A stretch of DNA of 30,501 nt from Thermoplasmata archaeon. GTDB taxonomy: Archaea; Thermoplasmatota; Thermoplasmata; Halarchaeoplasmatales; Halarchaeoplasmataceae. Positions 9,039 through 17,031 of this stretch are shown one piece after another (within the stretch, counting starts at the first letter, position 1; every line of letters begins with the position of its first letter). Where the stretch lies: NCBI GenBank assembly GCA_019594025.1, contig JAFDUB010000004.1:1-30501 (forward strand). The letters run 5' to 3'. The notes beneath the pieces are model-generated. The model did no database searches, was not told the origin of the DNA, and saw nothing but the letters and a program-made list of their open reading frames with translations. The translations under genes were made by a program, and so were the position numbers.

Positions 9039-9572
9039 ATGAGAGATATCATTTCTAGAGCAATGAGTTCAGGTATGGACTTCACTCGAGGAAGTGTGAT
9101 AAAGGCATTCCTCGCACGTCTTGATATAGACCAAGATATGTACGATAGGGTGTATATCGCCCTTAAAAACATGGCTTTTAAGCAGGATTTTTCTAACACT
9201 CACTTCGATGACAGAATTGTGCTTTTACCTCACTGTTTGAGAAATGTCGAAAAATGTAAAGCCGAATTTACCGAACTCGGTTATATTTGTGAAAAGTGCG
9301 GCGAGTGTGATATAGGTGATATTAAAAAATTGGCGGACGAATTGGGTTACATGGGAGTTTATGTGATTCCGGGGGGTAGCATGGCGAGAAAGGTTATGGA
9401 AGAAACTAAACCCGCAGCTGTAGTGGGCGTTGCGTGTTTTTTGGAGTTAGCGGAGAACATGGAACAAGTGGTGGTGTACCACATAATCCCGCAGGGGGTA
9501 CCTCTGTTGAAAGATGGCTGTATAGATACAGTGGTCGATACCATCGAGTTGAAAAGAGTTTTGAAACAGTGA
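9039..9572 (+). CDS. DUF116 family protein
   Basis: This 177-residue protein matches the cysteine-rich DUF116 family of archaea and anaerobic bacteria, whose function is not established. Seen directly: LLPHCLRNVEKCKAE, then CEKCGECDIGDIKKLA, then YVIPGGSMARKV, then VVGVACFLELAENM, and near the end GVPLLKDGCIDTVVD. The spaced cysteines suggest a metal or Fe-S site. An upstream TTG at 9027 is in frame, but the TATA-like ttttatat at 9005-9012 predicts transcription from about 9035. I therefore take the ATG at 9039. Confidence 0.85.
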   Translation: MRDIISRAMSSGMDFTRGSVIKAFLARLDIDQDMYDRVYIALKNMAFKQDFSNTHFDDRIVLLPHCLRNVEKCKAEFTELGYICEKCGECDIGDIKKLADELGYMGVYVIPGGSMARKVMEETKPAAVVGVACFLELAENMEQVVVYHIIPQGVPLLKDGCIDTVVDTIELKRVLKQ

Positions 9573-9582
9573 AAACCTCAAG

Positions 9583-9590
9583 TTTATAAC
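9583..9590 (+). promoter_or_regulatory. TATA box for the leaderless UbiA gene
   Basis: The sequence tttataac is centred about 26 nt before the GTG at 9613. Together with the lack of any SD, this supports leaderless initiation at GTG. Confidence 0.55.
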
Positions 9591-9612
9591 TAACTTATCT
9601 TTACCGATAACT

Positions 9613-10509
9613 GTGGAACGGATAAAGGCATTTTTGGAAGTAAGCCGATGGAAGATTCAGCTGGTTTCCCTAGCGACTATATTACTGGGTCCCCTTTATA
9701 GCGCTGAATTTCTATCTGAGATTTTCACATACGATGTTTTATTTTTTGCTCTGTACTTTTTATTCACTATCACATTCGCCTGCAACATAAACTGTTACTA
9801 CGATAGAGGGGTTGACTCCCTCGGGAAAAAGCACCTGTCGAATTCGGTCGATATTGTCGGGCTCAGCAACCTAAAGAAAATCATGATCGTCGAAAGTATC
9901 TTTATTTTTGCACTGTTTTTCTTTTTTATCTATAGAAATCAGCTTGTTGTAGCACTTCTAGGATTGCTCGGGTGGGTTTTTGCTTATATCTATTCCTCCC
10001 CACCTACCCGTCTTAAAAGTAAAGGGCCCCTAGGTGTGATACCAGTGAATTTAGGAGTGTACGTACTCCCTATACTAGCAGGCTATTTAATCATCGATCC
10101 AAATATCTCACTAGATTTCCTTCTTTTTATCCTCGGCTATGTACTGCTCAACCTAGGTATTAATCTAGTTAATGTGGCCGAGGATTATGACGTAGACAAA
10201 CGGTGTAACATCTTTACCATCGCACATAAATTAGGGATCAGGAAGACAATGAGTCTAGCGTCCGTCACCACGATCTTAGGTGGGATCATAGTTTTGATCA
10301 CATTATACCTTCAAGTAAATACTACGTACTCCACAATAACCTTCCTCTTACTTTTAATTACTGTGGTGTTCACATCACTGGATATATCTTCGACTCTTTT
10401 AACCGGAGATATCAAAACCAGCGCGCAAACGAAGGGTAAACGGCTGCCGCTGTACTTCATTTCCACAAGATATCCCATGGTACTGATTTTATTGTTATCG
10501 CTAATTTAG
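9613..10509 (+). CDS. UbiA-family prenyltransferase
   Basis: This 298-residue polytopic membrane protein has about eight hydrophobic helices. Both aspartate-rich motifs of the UbiA superfamily are present. The first is N-x3-D-x3-D at Asn60-Asp64-Asp68 (NCYYDRGVD). The second is AEDYDVD (189-195), preceded by NLVNV. These bind the Mg-diphosphate of an isoprenyl donor. The first motif is not followed by the RPNRPIPSG seen in many digeranylgeranylglyceryl-phosphate synthases; it reads SLGKKHLSNSV instead. So the archaeal lipid enzyme is not assured, and another quinone-, carotenoid- or unknown-substrate prenyltransferase is possible. It starts with GTG under its own promoter. Confidence 0.82.
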   Translation: MERIKAFLEVSRWKIQLVSLATILLGPLYSAEFLSEIFTYDVLFFALYFLFTITFACNINCYYDRGVDSLGKKHLSNSVDIVGLSNLKKIMIVESIFIFALFFFFIYRNQLVVALLGLLGWVFAYIYSSPPTRLKSKGPLGVIPVNLGVYVLPILAGYLIIDPNISLDFLLFILGYVLLNLGINLVNVAEDYDVDKRCNIFTIAHKLGIRKTMSLASVTTILGGIIVLITLYLQVNTTYSTITFLLLLITVVFTSLDISSTLLTGDIKTSAQTKGKRLPLYFISTRYPMVLILLLSLI

Positions 10510-10562
10510 TAAACCAAAAAACTATTATGTGGTATTAGTATAACATATATTGGTGATTTGAT

Positions 10563-11129
10563 ATGAAGGTCAGATGGTTGGGTAACGCCTGCGTGGACAT
10601 ACTTTCAGACGAGCGTGTTATAATCGACCCGCATCCTACCACGGAGTTAAACGGACGGGCAGATAAGGTGCTTATAACTCACGAACACGACGACCACTTT
10701 GATAAAGAGACCTTTGAAAGGATTTCAAAGGATGCCGAAGTGTACGCACCGAAGCATACACTAGATAAATTTAATATCGAAGGAAAAACGGTTAAACCAG
10801 GTGATGAGTTCGCCGGTATCCAAGTTTTAGACTGCGAATGCTGGAAGTCGGAGGAAAGTGTGGGTTACTACTACAAAGGTGTACTGCATCCCGGTGATGC
10901 TGCGGAATTTTACATCGATAAGCCGGTTTTACTGGCGTTCAGTCCGTGCTTTGAAAGTAACTACGAGGATTATCTGGAGAGTGTATCGGAGATCAAACCG
11001 GGGTTGGTTGTACCGTTCCATTACGATCATGGTGAGAAAAAATCTGAAGCCCAAGGATTGGTAAACCTTCTCGAAAAAGAAGGCTTTTCCTGCAAGTTGT
11101 TATCCCCTGGTGACGATATAATACTATGA
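10563..11129 (+). CDS. Metallo-beta-lactamase fold hydrolase (UlaG/UPF0173-like)
   Basis: This 188-residue MBL-fold protein has the metal motif HEHDDH at 40-45 and a second histidine in LHPGDAAEF. A third is in VVPFHYDH. It starts directly on the first beta strands (MKVRWLGNACVDI), as small UPF0173/UlaG-like proteins do. The fold supports a two-metal hydrolase, but the substrate is unknown. A GGTGAT SD (10551-10556) precedes the ATG by 6 nt. Its stop at 11129 directly abuts the 3' end of the convergent radical SAM gene at 11130, leaving no spacer for a terminator. Confidence 0.82.
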   Translation: MKVRWLGNACVDILSDERVIIDPHPTTELNGRADKVLITHEHDDHFDKETFERISKDAEVYAPKHTLDKFNIEGKTVKPGDEFAGIQVLDCECWKSEESVGYYYKGVLHPGDAAEFYIDKPVLLAFSPCFESNYEDYLESVSEIKPGLVVPFHYDHGEKKSEAQGLVNLLEKEGFSCKLLSPGDDIIL

Positions 11130-12212
11130 TCACCTGATAAGATTTCGATAATAAGCCGGTAACCTGGATTCAGTTTTATTCAAAGCGATGCAGCCGCACA
11201 AAGGTTCGGAGTAATTTTTGTGCATCTTCTCCCAAATGTCACGTACATCATCATTGTAGATATTACCCCATTTTTCATGAAGCATATCACATGGGAATAC
11301 GTCCCCTTCCGCCGTTATATGCATGCGGTTGAAACCCGCGGTACAGCCCATGAACTGTTCGCTGTCCATAAACGGACCTGAGATGATCCTGGGGTAACCG
11401 TGCTCTTTTTTAGACTTTTTTTGTATGTTCAAAAGATACTTCCTTTCATCCGGAGCCAACATTTTATCTTTTTCAGTCAACATAGGTTCGAAGATGGCTA
11501 CGTCGGTGGCTCCAGCTTTTTTAACGAATTTTAAATACCTGTCGAGTTGAGGTATCATCTCAGACGTAACAACAATCCAGCAGCCGGCCAGCATACCTGC
11601 CTTTTTCACGTTTTTGATGGATTTCAAGCTGTGTTTGTAAGCACCCTTACATCCCATCAACTGGTCGTTCTTTTTCTCATCATAGTGCTCCAAACCAACA
11701 AGAACTCCTTGACACCCGGCACGTTTCAAAGACTTCGCCCTTTCTAGGTCGATGGGTCCGGGAGTCGATACAAGAGCGACTGAAGCGTCACCGGTAGCTT
11801 TGACGATCTCCTCAAGATCCTCCCGGAGGATAGGGTTACCGCCTGTGAACAAAAACTGAAAGGTGCCGAGTCTTTTAAGCCCGTAGATAGCTCTAAGCAG
11901 CACATCTTTATCCAAGTCAACACGGTCCCCGGATATTTTACAGTGCCAGCAATCGTTTTTACAGCCGGTGGTAAGTGATATATTAACGATCTCTGGAACT
12001 GCTTTACCGTTAGAAGCTTTGAGCTGCGCATCAACGAAATTATCGAAGGCCTTCGAGGGAAAAAAAGGAAGGTAAATGGACAGCACTTTCCTACCGTCCA
12101 ACTCCTGCACATTATCCGGATTGCGTATGCTCATGAAGTACTTAAATATAAACAGTTTAAAACGCCATGGGAGTGCTCTTACCTTTGGGTGGAAAAGCAA
12201 GTCCAAAATCAT
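11130..12212 (-). CDS. Radical SAM enzyme with SPASM-like C-terminus
   Basis: This 360-residue enzyme should bind a [4Fe-4S] cluster through C84-x3-C88-x2-C91 (CKNDCWHC) and cleave SAM to a 5'-deoxyadenosyl radical. GGNP at 124-127 replaces the common GGEP. The C-terminal segment has cysteines 290, 308, 339 and 341 in a SPASM/Twitch-like layout (GCTAGFNRMHITAEGDVFPCDML), which could hold an auxiliary cluster. The first 70 residues are an N-terminal extension with PFFPSKAFDNFV. It is the last gene of a five-gene operon and begins one base past the flavoprotein stop. SPASM enzymes often modify peptides, and the partner's PqqD-like domain fits that, but small-molecule chemistry tied to the upstream synthase and isomerase genes is equally possible. 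Confidence 0.85.
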   Translation of the reverse strand: MILDLLFHPKVRALPWRFKLFIFKYFMSIRNPDNVQELDGRKVLSIYLPFFPSKAFDNFVDAQLKASNGKAVPEIVNISLTTGCKNDCWHCKISGDRVDLDKDVLLRAIYGLKRLGTFQFLFTGGNPILREDLEEIVKATGDASVALVSTPGPIDLERAKSLKRAGCQGVLVGLEHYDEKKNDQLMGCKGAYKHSLKSIKNVKKAGMLAGCWIVVTSEMIPQLDRYLKFVKKAGATDVAIFEPMLTEKDKMLAPDERKYLLNIQKKSKKEHGYPRIISGPFMDSEQFMGCTAGFNRMHITAEGDVFPCDMLHEKWGNIYNDDVRDIWEKMHKNYSEPLCGCIALNKTESRLPAYYRNLIR

Positions 12213-12213
12213 A

Positions 12214-13377
12214 TCACACCTCTAAAGTTAGATCCTTTGCATGTATGAGCCTTTCAATAGTCGGATCGATATCCCCTAGTTCAGAACGAATTTGCTTTAA
12301 AGTATGGTTTCCATCACATAATCCAAGCAGCTTATTGTTAAATTCATTCTCATCTAATTCACACTCTCTGAATATAATTTTACCTTCCTTTGTAATAGGT
12401 TTAACAAGCAGCTTCGGACGATAATCATCTTTAAGCTTTGGTATGTCGAAGTATGTTGCACTTCCCTGGTGATGTATCGGATAGAATGCAAAAACCGGCG
12501 CCTTTTTACCGAACTTTTCCCTGTAAACATATCTGTAGCTCTCTAAACCGGCGGTGGTACCTCCACCCACCGCTTTTGCCAAAGAAAAGGGGGTGCCCGT
12601 TATATCTCCGGCAGCGAACAAACCATCGAATACCTTACCTCGTTTTTCCGCTTTGATAAAATTGTGCTCATCCTTATCACAATCGATAATATCTCCGGTG
12701 TATGTGGATAGCATATAGGATTCAAAATCTATCAATGTGTGATCTGCTGTAACTTCTCCTTCATCAGTAACTACGACGCCATCTTTGTACCCGCGTATGT
12801 TCTTCCCCGTATCCAGCACTTTTTTAACTTTCATCCTTCCCTGGTTGATTTCTTCAAAAAAATCTACGGTTTTATCCATCTCACCAGTACCGACGAACAC
12901 GATAGTTTTTCCTCTCTCCTTTTCGCATAAACTTTTGAAGTAGTCTTCCATGAACCTATATCCTTTTAGAGTTCCAAACAATCCCTCTCCAAAATGTTCT
13001 CCCTCGTTCCAAGTCATCCTCATGCCCGTGGCGACGACGACGGCTAACGACGTGTATTCACCCCTATCCGTGATTACGGTGAATTTGCCGTCGTTTTTGA
13101 CCACTTTAAGAGCACGTTCCCGCTTAACCGGTATGGAATAATCCTCCACATCGGCCATCAACCTGCGGATCACTTCTCCTTTCTCATAACTCCATCCGTC
13201 TCCGGTCATCCTCACCTTGGTCCAATCCGCCAAACCACCGGGAGACGAGTTTGAGATGATCATCACACTTGACGAGAGAAGGTTGTAGGTACGTACCCTT
13301 CTAGCTCTGATGGCTGCGGACAGGCCTGCCGGTCCGGCACCGATGACTATGATATCACTATCGTACATTGGGATCAC
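12214..13377 (-). CDS. TrxR-like flavoprotein with C-terminal PqqD-like domain
   Basis: This protein has 387 residues. Residues 8-290 form a thioredoxin-reductase-like flavoprotein with FAD motif GAGPAGLSAA (13-22), VVVATGMR (113-120) and the second FAD motif FAAGDITG (254-261). The usual NADPH Rossmann motif is weak (VFVGTGEMDKT, 160-170). No CxxC is present, so it cannot be a classical thioredoxin reductase. Residues about 320-387 are extra. They contain LDENEFNNKLLGLCDGNHTL and a predicted winged-helix tail, resembling PqqD/RiPP-recognition domains (usually ...LCDGxxTxxEI). It overlaps the LeuD-like gene by 20 nt and precedes the radical SAM gene by 1 nt. Electron donation to, or substrate presentation for, the radical SAM partner is my inference. 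Confidence 0.75.
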   Translation of the reverse strand: MIPMYDSDIIVIGAGPAGLSAAIRARRVRTYNLLSSSVMIISNSSPGGLADWTKVRMTGDGWSYEKGEVIRRLMADVEDYSIPVKRERALKVVKNDGKFTVITDRGEYTSLAVVVATGMRMTWNEGEHFGEGLFGTLKGYRFMEDYFKSLCEKERGKTIVFVGTGEMDKTVDFFEEINQGRMKVKKVLDTGKNIRGYKDGVVVTDEGEVTADHTLIDFESYMLSTYTGDIIDCDKDEHNFIKAEKRGKVFDGLFAAGDITGTPFSLAKAVGGGTTAGLESYRYVYREKFGKKAPVFAFYPIHHQGSATYFDIPKLKDDYRPKLLVKPITKEGKIIFRECELDENEFNNKLLGLCDGNHTLKQIRSELGDIDPTIERLIHAKDLTLEV

Positions 13378-13837
13378 CTGATTGAGACCCGGACTTTATT
13401 ATTTTTACCATCCATTGGGGGTAAGTGTCGAAACGAAGGTCCTTTCCGTCGTTTAATACTAAAAACCCCTCTTCAGGGTAAACTTCGATAATATCCCCCT
13501 CATCAACGTAATACAATATATCCTTTACTTCCAAAGGCCAGATACCATTGTTAACACAGTTTCTAAACATGTATCGTGAAAGGCTTTCTGCGATCACACA
13601 CTCGATTCCGACGAGCTTCATCGCCCACGCTCCGCTTTCCCTACCTGAACCCATTCCAAAGTATCTGCCGGCCACGATCATATCCCCGTCTTCAACCGTT
13701 TTGTAAAAGCCGGGTTGTACCCCTTCCATAAGCCCTTTTATCAATGTATCCGTATCTAAAGAAAAGTAAGAACCCGGGTGAATTTCATCCAATGTGATAT
13801 CGTCGCCGAATACCCTCGCCCTATACTCCATGCTCAC
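13358..13837 (-). CDS. Divergent LeuD-like aconitase-family small subunit
   Basis: This 159-residue protein has the swivelling-domain fold of isopropylmalate isomerase/homoaconitase small subunits. VAGRYFGMGSGRES (55-68) aligns with the family GRNFGCGSSREHA. Ser64 and Arg66 match the catalytic and substrate-binding positions, but Cys becomes Met62, the second Ser becomes Gly65 and His becomes Ser68. VIAESLSRYMFRNCVNNGI matches the usual VIAxSFARIFYRNAINNGL. The substrate-specificity region near the N-terminus (GDDITLDEIHPGSYF) lacks the standard DTDxIxPARYL. So it is related to LeuD but probably not an ordinary leucine enzyme. It overlaps the LeuC-like gene by 17 nt. Confidence 0.8.
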   Translation of the reverse strand: MSMEYRARVFGDDITLDEIHPGSYFSLDTDTLIKGLMEGVQPGFYKTVEDGDMIVAGRYFGMGSGRESGAWAMKLVGIECVIAESLSRYMFRNCVNNGIWPLEVKDILYYVDEGDIIEVYPEEGFLVLNDGKDLRFDTYPQWMVKIIKSGSQSGDPNVR

Positions 13838-15008
13838 ACCCCGTGATCATGCCGGTAACCGCAGATAAAGCACAGACCTCAGCGTTAGCTATGTAAATCT
13901 CTCCCACACCCATCCTTCCGGGATAATTTCGGTTCTGGGTGGTTACACACACTTCACCTTCCGCCATCAGACCTTTATCTATACCGGGACAGGGGCCGCA
14001 GCTGGGGTTTAATAAGACAGCACCCGCTCGTATTAGTATCTCGATTATCCCTTCTTCTATGGCCTTTTCCAATATCATTGTAGAACCAGGAGTGACCAAC
14101 AGCCTCACGTCAGGATGAACCTTCTTGTTTTCAAGAACCTCTGCAGCATCTCTAAGATCACTCAACCTACCGCTGGCGCAGGAACCGATAAACACCTGGT
14201 CGACGGTTTTACCGGTTACCGTTGAAAGCGGTTTTACGTTGTATGGTTTTTGTGGTACGGCCACCAACGGCTCATGGATGGATATATCGATGGTTTTAAC
14301 ATACCGCTCCTCTTCATACAAAGGTACGGAAACGCTATTAGACATGTGGAATTCATCCAGGTAAGCTCTTGTAATCTCATCGGGAGGGAAAATAGCGGCT
14401 TTCGCTCCGGTTTCAGCAGCCATGTTAGCTAGGGTCATCCGGGAATCCATACTGAGCCCCACTTTATCAAAAAATTCTATTGTTTTGTAGTTGGCATCGT
14501 ATCCAATTTTACCCAGCATCGAAAGGGCTACGTCGGTCCCATTTTCACCTGTATTTATATTGACACGTATGGTTTCCGGCACCCTGAACCACGTTTTTCC
14601 GATTTTGAGAATGTCCACAATATCACTGGCACCGAAGCCGACTCCGAAAGCACCGAGTGCACCGTACATTGTTGAGTGGCTGTCTATACCGGCAACCAGC
14701 TCGCCAGGTAACACCCTCCCCTCACACATCATCTGGTGGCAGATCCCCTTGTATGCCACAAAATCAGAGATCCTTTTCTCTTTAGCGAATTCTTTAAAAC
14801 GTTTTACAAACCCCGCTCTTTCAACGGTGCTAGGTGGGCAAAAATGATCCACGATTCCAGTGACCCGATCTGGATCCCATATATCCACTCCATCCATCCC
14901 ATCGAATATCAAGGGAGCGTTACCGTCGTGGAGCATGACTCTATCAACTTCCTTGAATACATACTCCCCTTCCTCTCCACCGAGCAGCCTTTCGGAGATG
15001 GTATTCAT
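13821..15008 (-). CDS. Divergent LeuC-like aconitase-family large subunit
   Basis: This 395-residue large subunit dehydrates and rehydrates a tricarboxylate-like substrate using a [4Fe-4S] cluster. Cluster cysteines are Cys277 in IGSCASGR and Cys337/Cys340 in NPSCGPCPG. The first normally reads GSCTNGR, so Thr and Asn near the active site are replaced by Ala and Ser. GIDSHSTMYGALGAFG (107-122) matches the usual GDSHT motif. NRNYPGRMG is conserved near the C-terminus. The length equals archaeal LeuC/HacA (about 400-420). It overlaps the upstream synthase by 4 nt (ATGA) and the LeuD-like gene by 17 nt. Possible substrates include homocitrate, citrate, citramalate or an unknown analogue. Confidence 0.85.
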   Translation of the reverse strand: MNTISERLLGGEEGEYVFKEVDRVMLHDGNAPLIFDGMDGVDIWDPDRVTGIVDHFCPPSTVERAGFVKRFKEFAKEKRISDFVAYKGICHQMMCEGRVLPGELVAGIDSHSTMYGALGAFGVGFGASDIVDILKIGKTWFRVPETIRVNINTGENGTDVALSMLGKIGYDANYKTIEFFDKVGLSMDSRMTLANMAAETGAKAAIFPPDEITRAYLDEFHMSNSVSVPLYEEERYVKTIDISIHEPLVAVPQKPYNVKPLSTVTGKTVDQVFIGSCASGRLSDLRDAAEVLENKKVHPDVRLLVTPGSTMILEKAIEEGIIEILIRAGAVLLNPSCGPCPGIDKGLMAEGEVCVTTQNRNYPGRMGVGEIYIANAEVCALSAVTGMITGCEHGV

Positions 15009-16237
15009 TCTTCTTTCCTCACTTCTTCTACCAACTGCCAGAAACGTTCCTCCGGGAATCCCAGCATGCTTCGATTGTAACTATCTATATCCCCAAAGAA
15101 TTCGTCGACCTTTTTTTGTCGGTCATGTGATTTTTCTTTTTCGATCATATCGAGTATCTTGTCGATCTGATGGGGGGATAAAGACAAACCTCTAGTTTCA
15201 AGCAGTGTTTTTACATTGGTGGGCCCGGAATGTTTGCCTAAAACAAATTCCCGCTCACGCCCGACCTCTTCCGGAGGTATAGGTTCGTAGGAACCGGCAT
15301 GAGCTAAAACTCCGGATACGTGAACTTCGCTCTCATGGCGGTAGGAGTTGTATCCACAAATGGGTTTTTGTGGGGAGATATATACACCCGATTTTCTTTC
15401 CACCATCTTGCATAATTCATAAAGGCGGGTGGTATCTACTCCCGTATCCACGCCAAACAGCTTTTCGAGTATCATCACCACCTCTTCCAATGCGGCGTTG
15501 CCCGAACTGTCGCCTAATGAGTTAACCGTTAACGTAGGATATTCAACACCCGCTTGTACGGCGGCCACGGTATTGGCCACCGCCAGTCCGAAGTCGTTAT
15601 GACAGTGCACTCCCCAATGCCCTCCAACTCGTTCGATAAGTTCGGAGGTGAATGAGTACATCGCCTCAGGTGTGATAGAGCTGGCGGTGTCACAGATTAT
15701 TAAACGCCGAGCACCCCTTTTATTAACTTCTTTAAGAAGCTCAGCAACGAAGTCAAAATCCGAGCGGGTGGTATCCTCGCTGATAAAATCAAACTCTACA
15801 CCCCGTTCATTTGCGTAATCCACCGCATTAACAACCCGCTCGAAACACTCCTCCTCGGTAATGTTATGTTTATAGTGTAAATGAAATCTGCTGGTGGTGG
15901 AAAAAATGTATAAATTTTCAACTCCTAGATCAATAGCGGTGTCGATATCTTCTTCACGGCATCTAACGGTAGCACCGACTTCGGCCTTAAGGCCTAATGA
16001 TACCAGTGCTTCGATAGCTTCCCTCTCCCCCTGGGACATCATAGGAAAACCGGCGTCTATGACGGAGATGCCCATTTCATCCATAAGCTCCGCCAGTTCG
16101 ATCTTATCGTTAAGGTCGAAGATGACACCTGGACTCTGTTCTCCGCCTCTCAAAGTTTCGTCCCATATGTGAACTTTTCCGGGTACTCGTGTTTGGTTCA
16201 CGAATCGAGAATTATTATCCACTATAAACCGGTCCAT
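15005..16237 (-). CDS. Homocitrate/isopropylmalate/Re-citrate synthase-like enzyme
   Basis: This 410-residue member of the DRE-TIM family condenses acetyl-CoA with a 2-oxo acid. Seen: IWDETLRGGEQSPGV (24-38, catalytic Arg30), the metal pair HCHND (211-215), HESEVHVSGV (301-310) and GKHSG (334-338). The usual GERAGNA motif reads LGDSSGNA (241-248), and HESGIH reads HESEVH; both are unusual. The length lacks the about 130-residue leucine feedback domain of LeuA, so it resembles homocitrate synthase, AksA or Re-citrate synthase more. It is first in the operon. A TATA-like ttttataac (complement of 16269-16277) and ggtgtt just before the ATG support this start. Confidence 0.83.
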   Translation of the reverse strand: MDRFIVDNNSRFVNQTRVPGKVHIWDETLRGGEQSPGVIFDLNDKIELAELMDEMGISVIDAGFPMMSQGEREAIEALVSLGLKAEVGATVRCREEDIDTAIDLGVENLYIFSTTSRFHLHYKHNITEEECFERVVNAVDYANERGVEFDFISEDTTRSDFDFVAELLKEVNKRGARRLIICDTASSITPEAMYSFTSELIERVGGHWGVHCHNDFGLAVANTVAAVQAGVEYPTLTVNSLGDSSGNAALEEVVMILEKLFGVDTGVDTTRLYELCKMVERKSGVYISPQKPICGYNSYRHESEVHVSGVLAHAGSYEPIPPEEVGREREFVLGKHSGPTNVKTLLETRGLSLSPHQIDKILDMIEKEKSHDRQKKVDEFFGDIDSYNRSMLGFPEERFWQLVEEVRKEE

Positions 16238-16370
16238 AACAACACCAATCAGTGCAATTCAAAGCTGTTATAAAACGATTGCTCATAAAATATAAGGTGA
16301 ATCAAAAAGTATTTTGTGTATCCATTGATTATACAAAACTTTAAATGTTATGTTGATATTGACACGGGGG
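16238..16370. promoter_or_regulatory. Divergent promoter region
   Basis: This gap serves the synthase operon (minus; TATA-like element near 16269-16277) and the Q/P-repeat protein (plus; TATA-like ctttaaatg near 16338-16346, predicted start about 16368). No repeat or RNA gene was seen in it. Confidence 0.4.
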
Positions 16371-16919
16371 ATGAACGAAGATAATAAATACAGTCCTAAC
16401 CAACAACAACCTCCACAGCAACAGCAGTACCAACAACAACCTCCACAACAACAGCAGTACCAACAACAACCTCCACAACAACAGCAGTACCAGCAACAAC
16501 CTCCACAGCAACAACCTCCACAAAAGAAGAGCAATAAATTACCCATAATAATTGGAGTAGTAGCAGTGGTAGCTGTCGTCGGCATTATTGTTATTTGGAT
16601 GCTATTCTTAGGCGGAGGAGGTTTAGTTGGAACATGGGATATGGAATACATCGAGTACTACGATGGAGAAGAAACGATACGAGAAGAAGACATCGACGGT
16701 CGGATAAAGTTCAATAGAGACGGAACTGGAGAAGTATCTATAGACTATGGATGGGGCCCAATACAGGAGGATTTCGAATGGGAAGATCTAGGCGACGGAA
16801 GAGTTAGGATAACTTCAGATGGAAGCTCCGACGTTCTGAATTACAGCATCAGAGGAAGCAGATTGACCCTAGAAGACCCTGACGAAGATGATATGAAAAT
16901 GGTTTTCAATAGAGCTTAA
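16371..16919 (+). CDS. Q/P-repeat single-pass membrane protein with lipocalin-like domain
   Basis: The 182-residue product starts at MNEDNKYS, because the predicted transcript start lies just upstream and gggggatg surrounds this ATG. An in-frame upstream ATG at 16350 would precede the predicted transcript start. Residues 11-50 are decapeptide repeats of QQQPPQQQQY. A hydrophobic helix (about 58-80, IIIGVVAVVAVVGIIVIWML) follows KKSNKL, so the repeat faces the cytoplasm and the rest faces out. The outer domain (GTWDMEYIEYYDGEE to the end) resembles small beta-barrel stress or lipocalin-like domains that begin with GTW. Similar prokaryotic proteins are common, and the function is unknown. The low-complexity tail may mediate assembly. 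Confidence 0.78.
   Translation: MNEDNKYSPNQQQPPQQQQYQQQPPQQQQYQQQPPQQQQYQQQPPQQQPPQKKSNKLPIIIGVVAVVAVVGIIVIWMLFLGGGGLVGTWDMEYIEYYDGEETIREEDIDGRIKFNRDGTGEVSIDYGWGPIQEDFEWEDLGDGRVRITSDGSSDVLNYSIRGSRLTLEDPDEDDMKMVFNRA
16401..16521 (+). repeat. 30-bp coding minisatellite, about 3.7 copies
   Basis: The unit caacaacaacctccacarca + acagcagtac repeats at 16401, 16431, 16461 and (partly) 16491. Copies differ only by synonymous g/a changes, so the array is recent or kept uniform by recombination. It encodes QQQPPQQQQY. Confidence 0.85.
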
Positions 16920-17000
16920 GCCATTTTTGTGTTGAATACAACAAAACATATATTGTTCTGCTAAATCCCTTTCCCTTTTTTCTTTCCTTCACGGGTAAAT

Positions 17001-17007
17001 TATTTAT
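17001..17007 (+). promoter_or_regulatory. TATA box of the radical SAM operon
   Basis: The sequence tatttat is centred 28 nt before ATG 17032, so the first gene of the operon should have almost no leader. Confidence 0.5.
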
Positions 17008-17031
17008 CTCTCTTAGTGTTGAATCGATTAG

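Noticed and set aside
16283..16651. Minus-strand frame with a Cys/Gly-rich CCCGGCC-type repeat
   Set aside because: It is the mirror of the Q/P-coding 30-bp repeat. The plus-strand frame has a start, a membrane helix and a folded domain, so this is a shadow.
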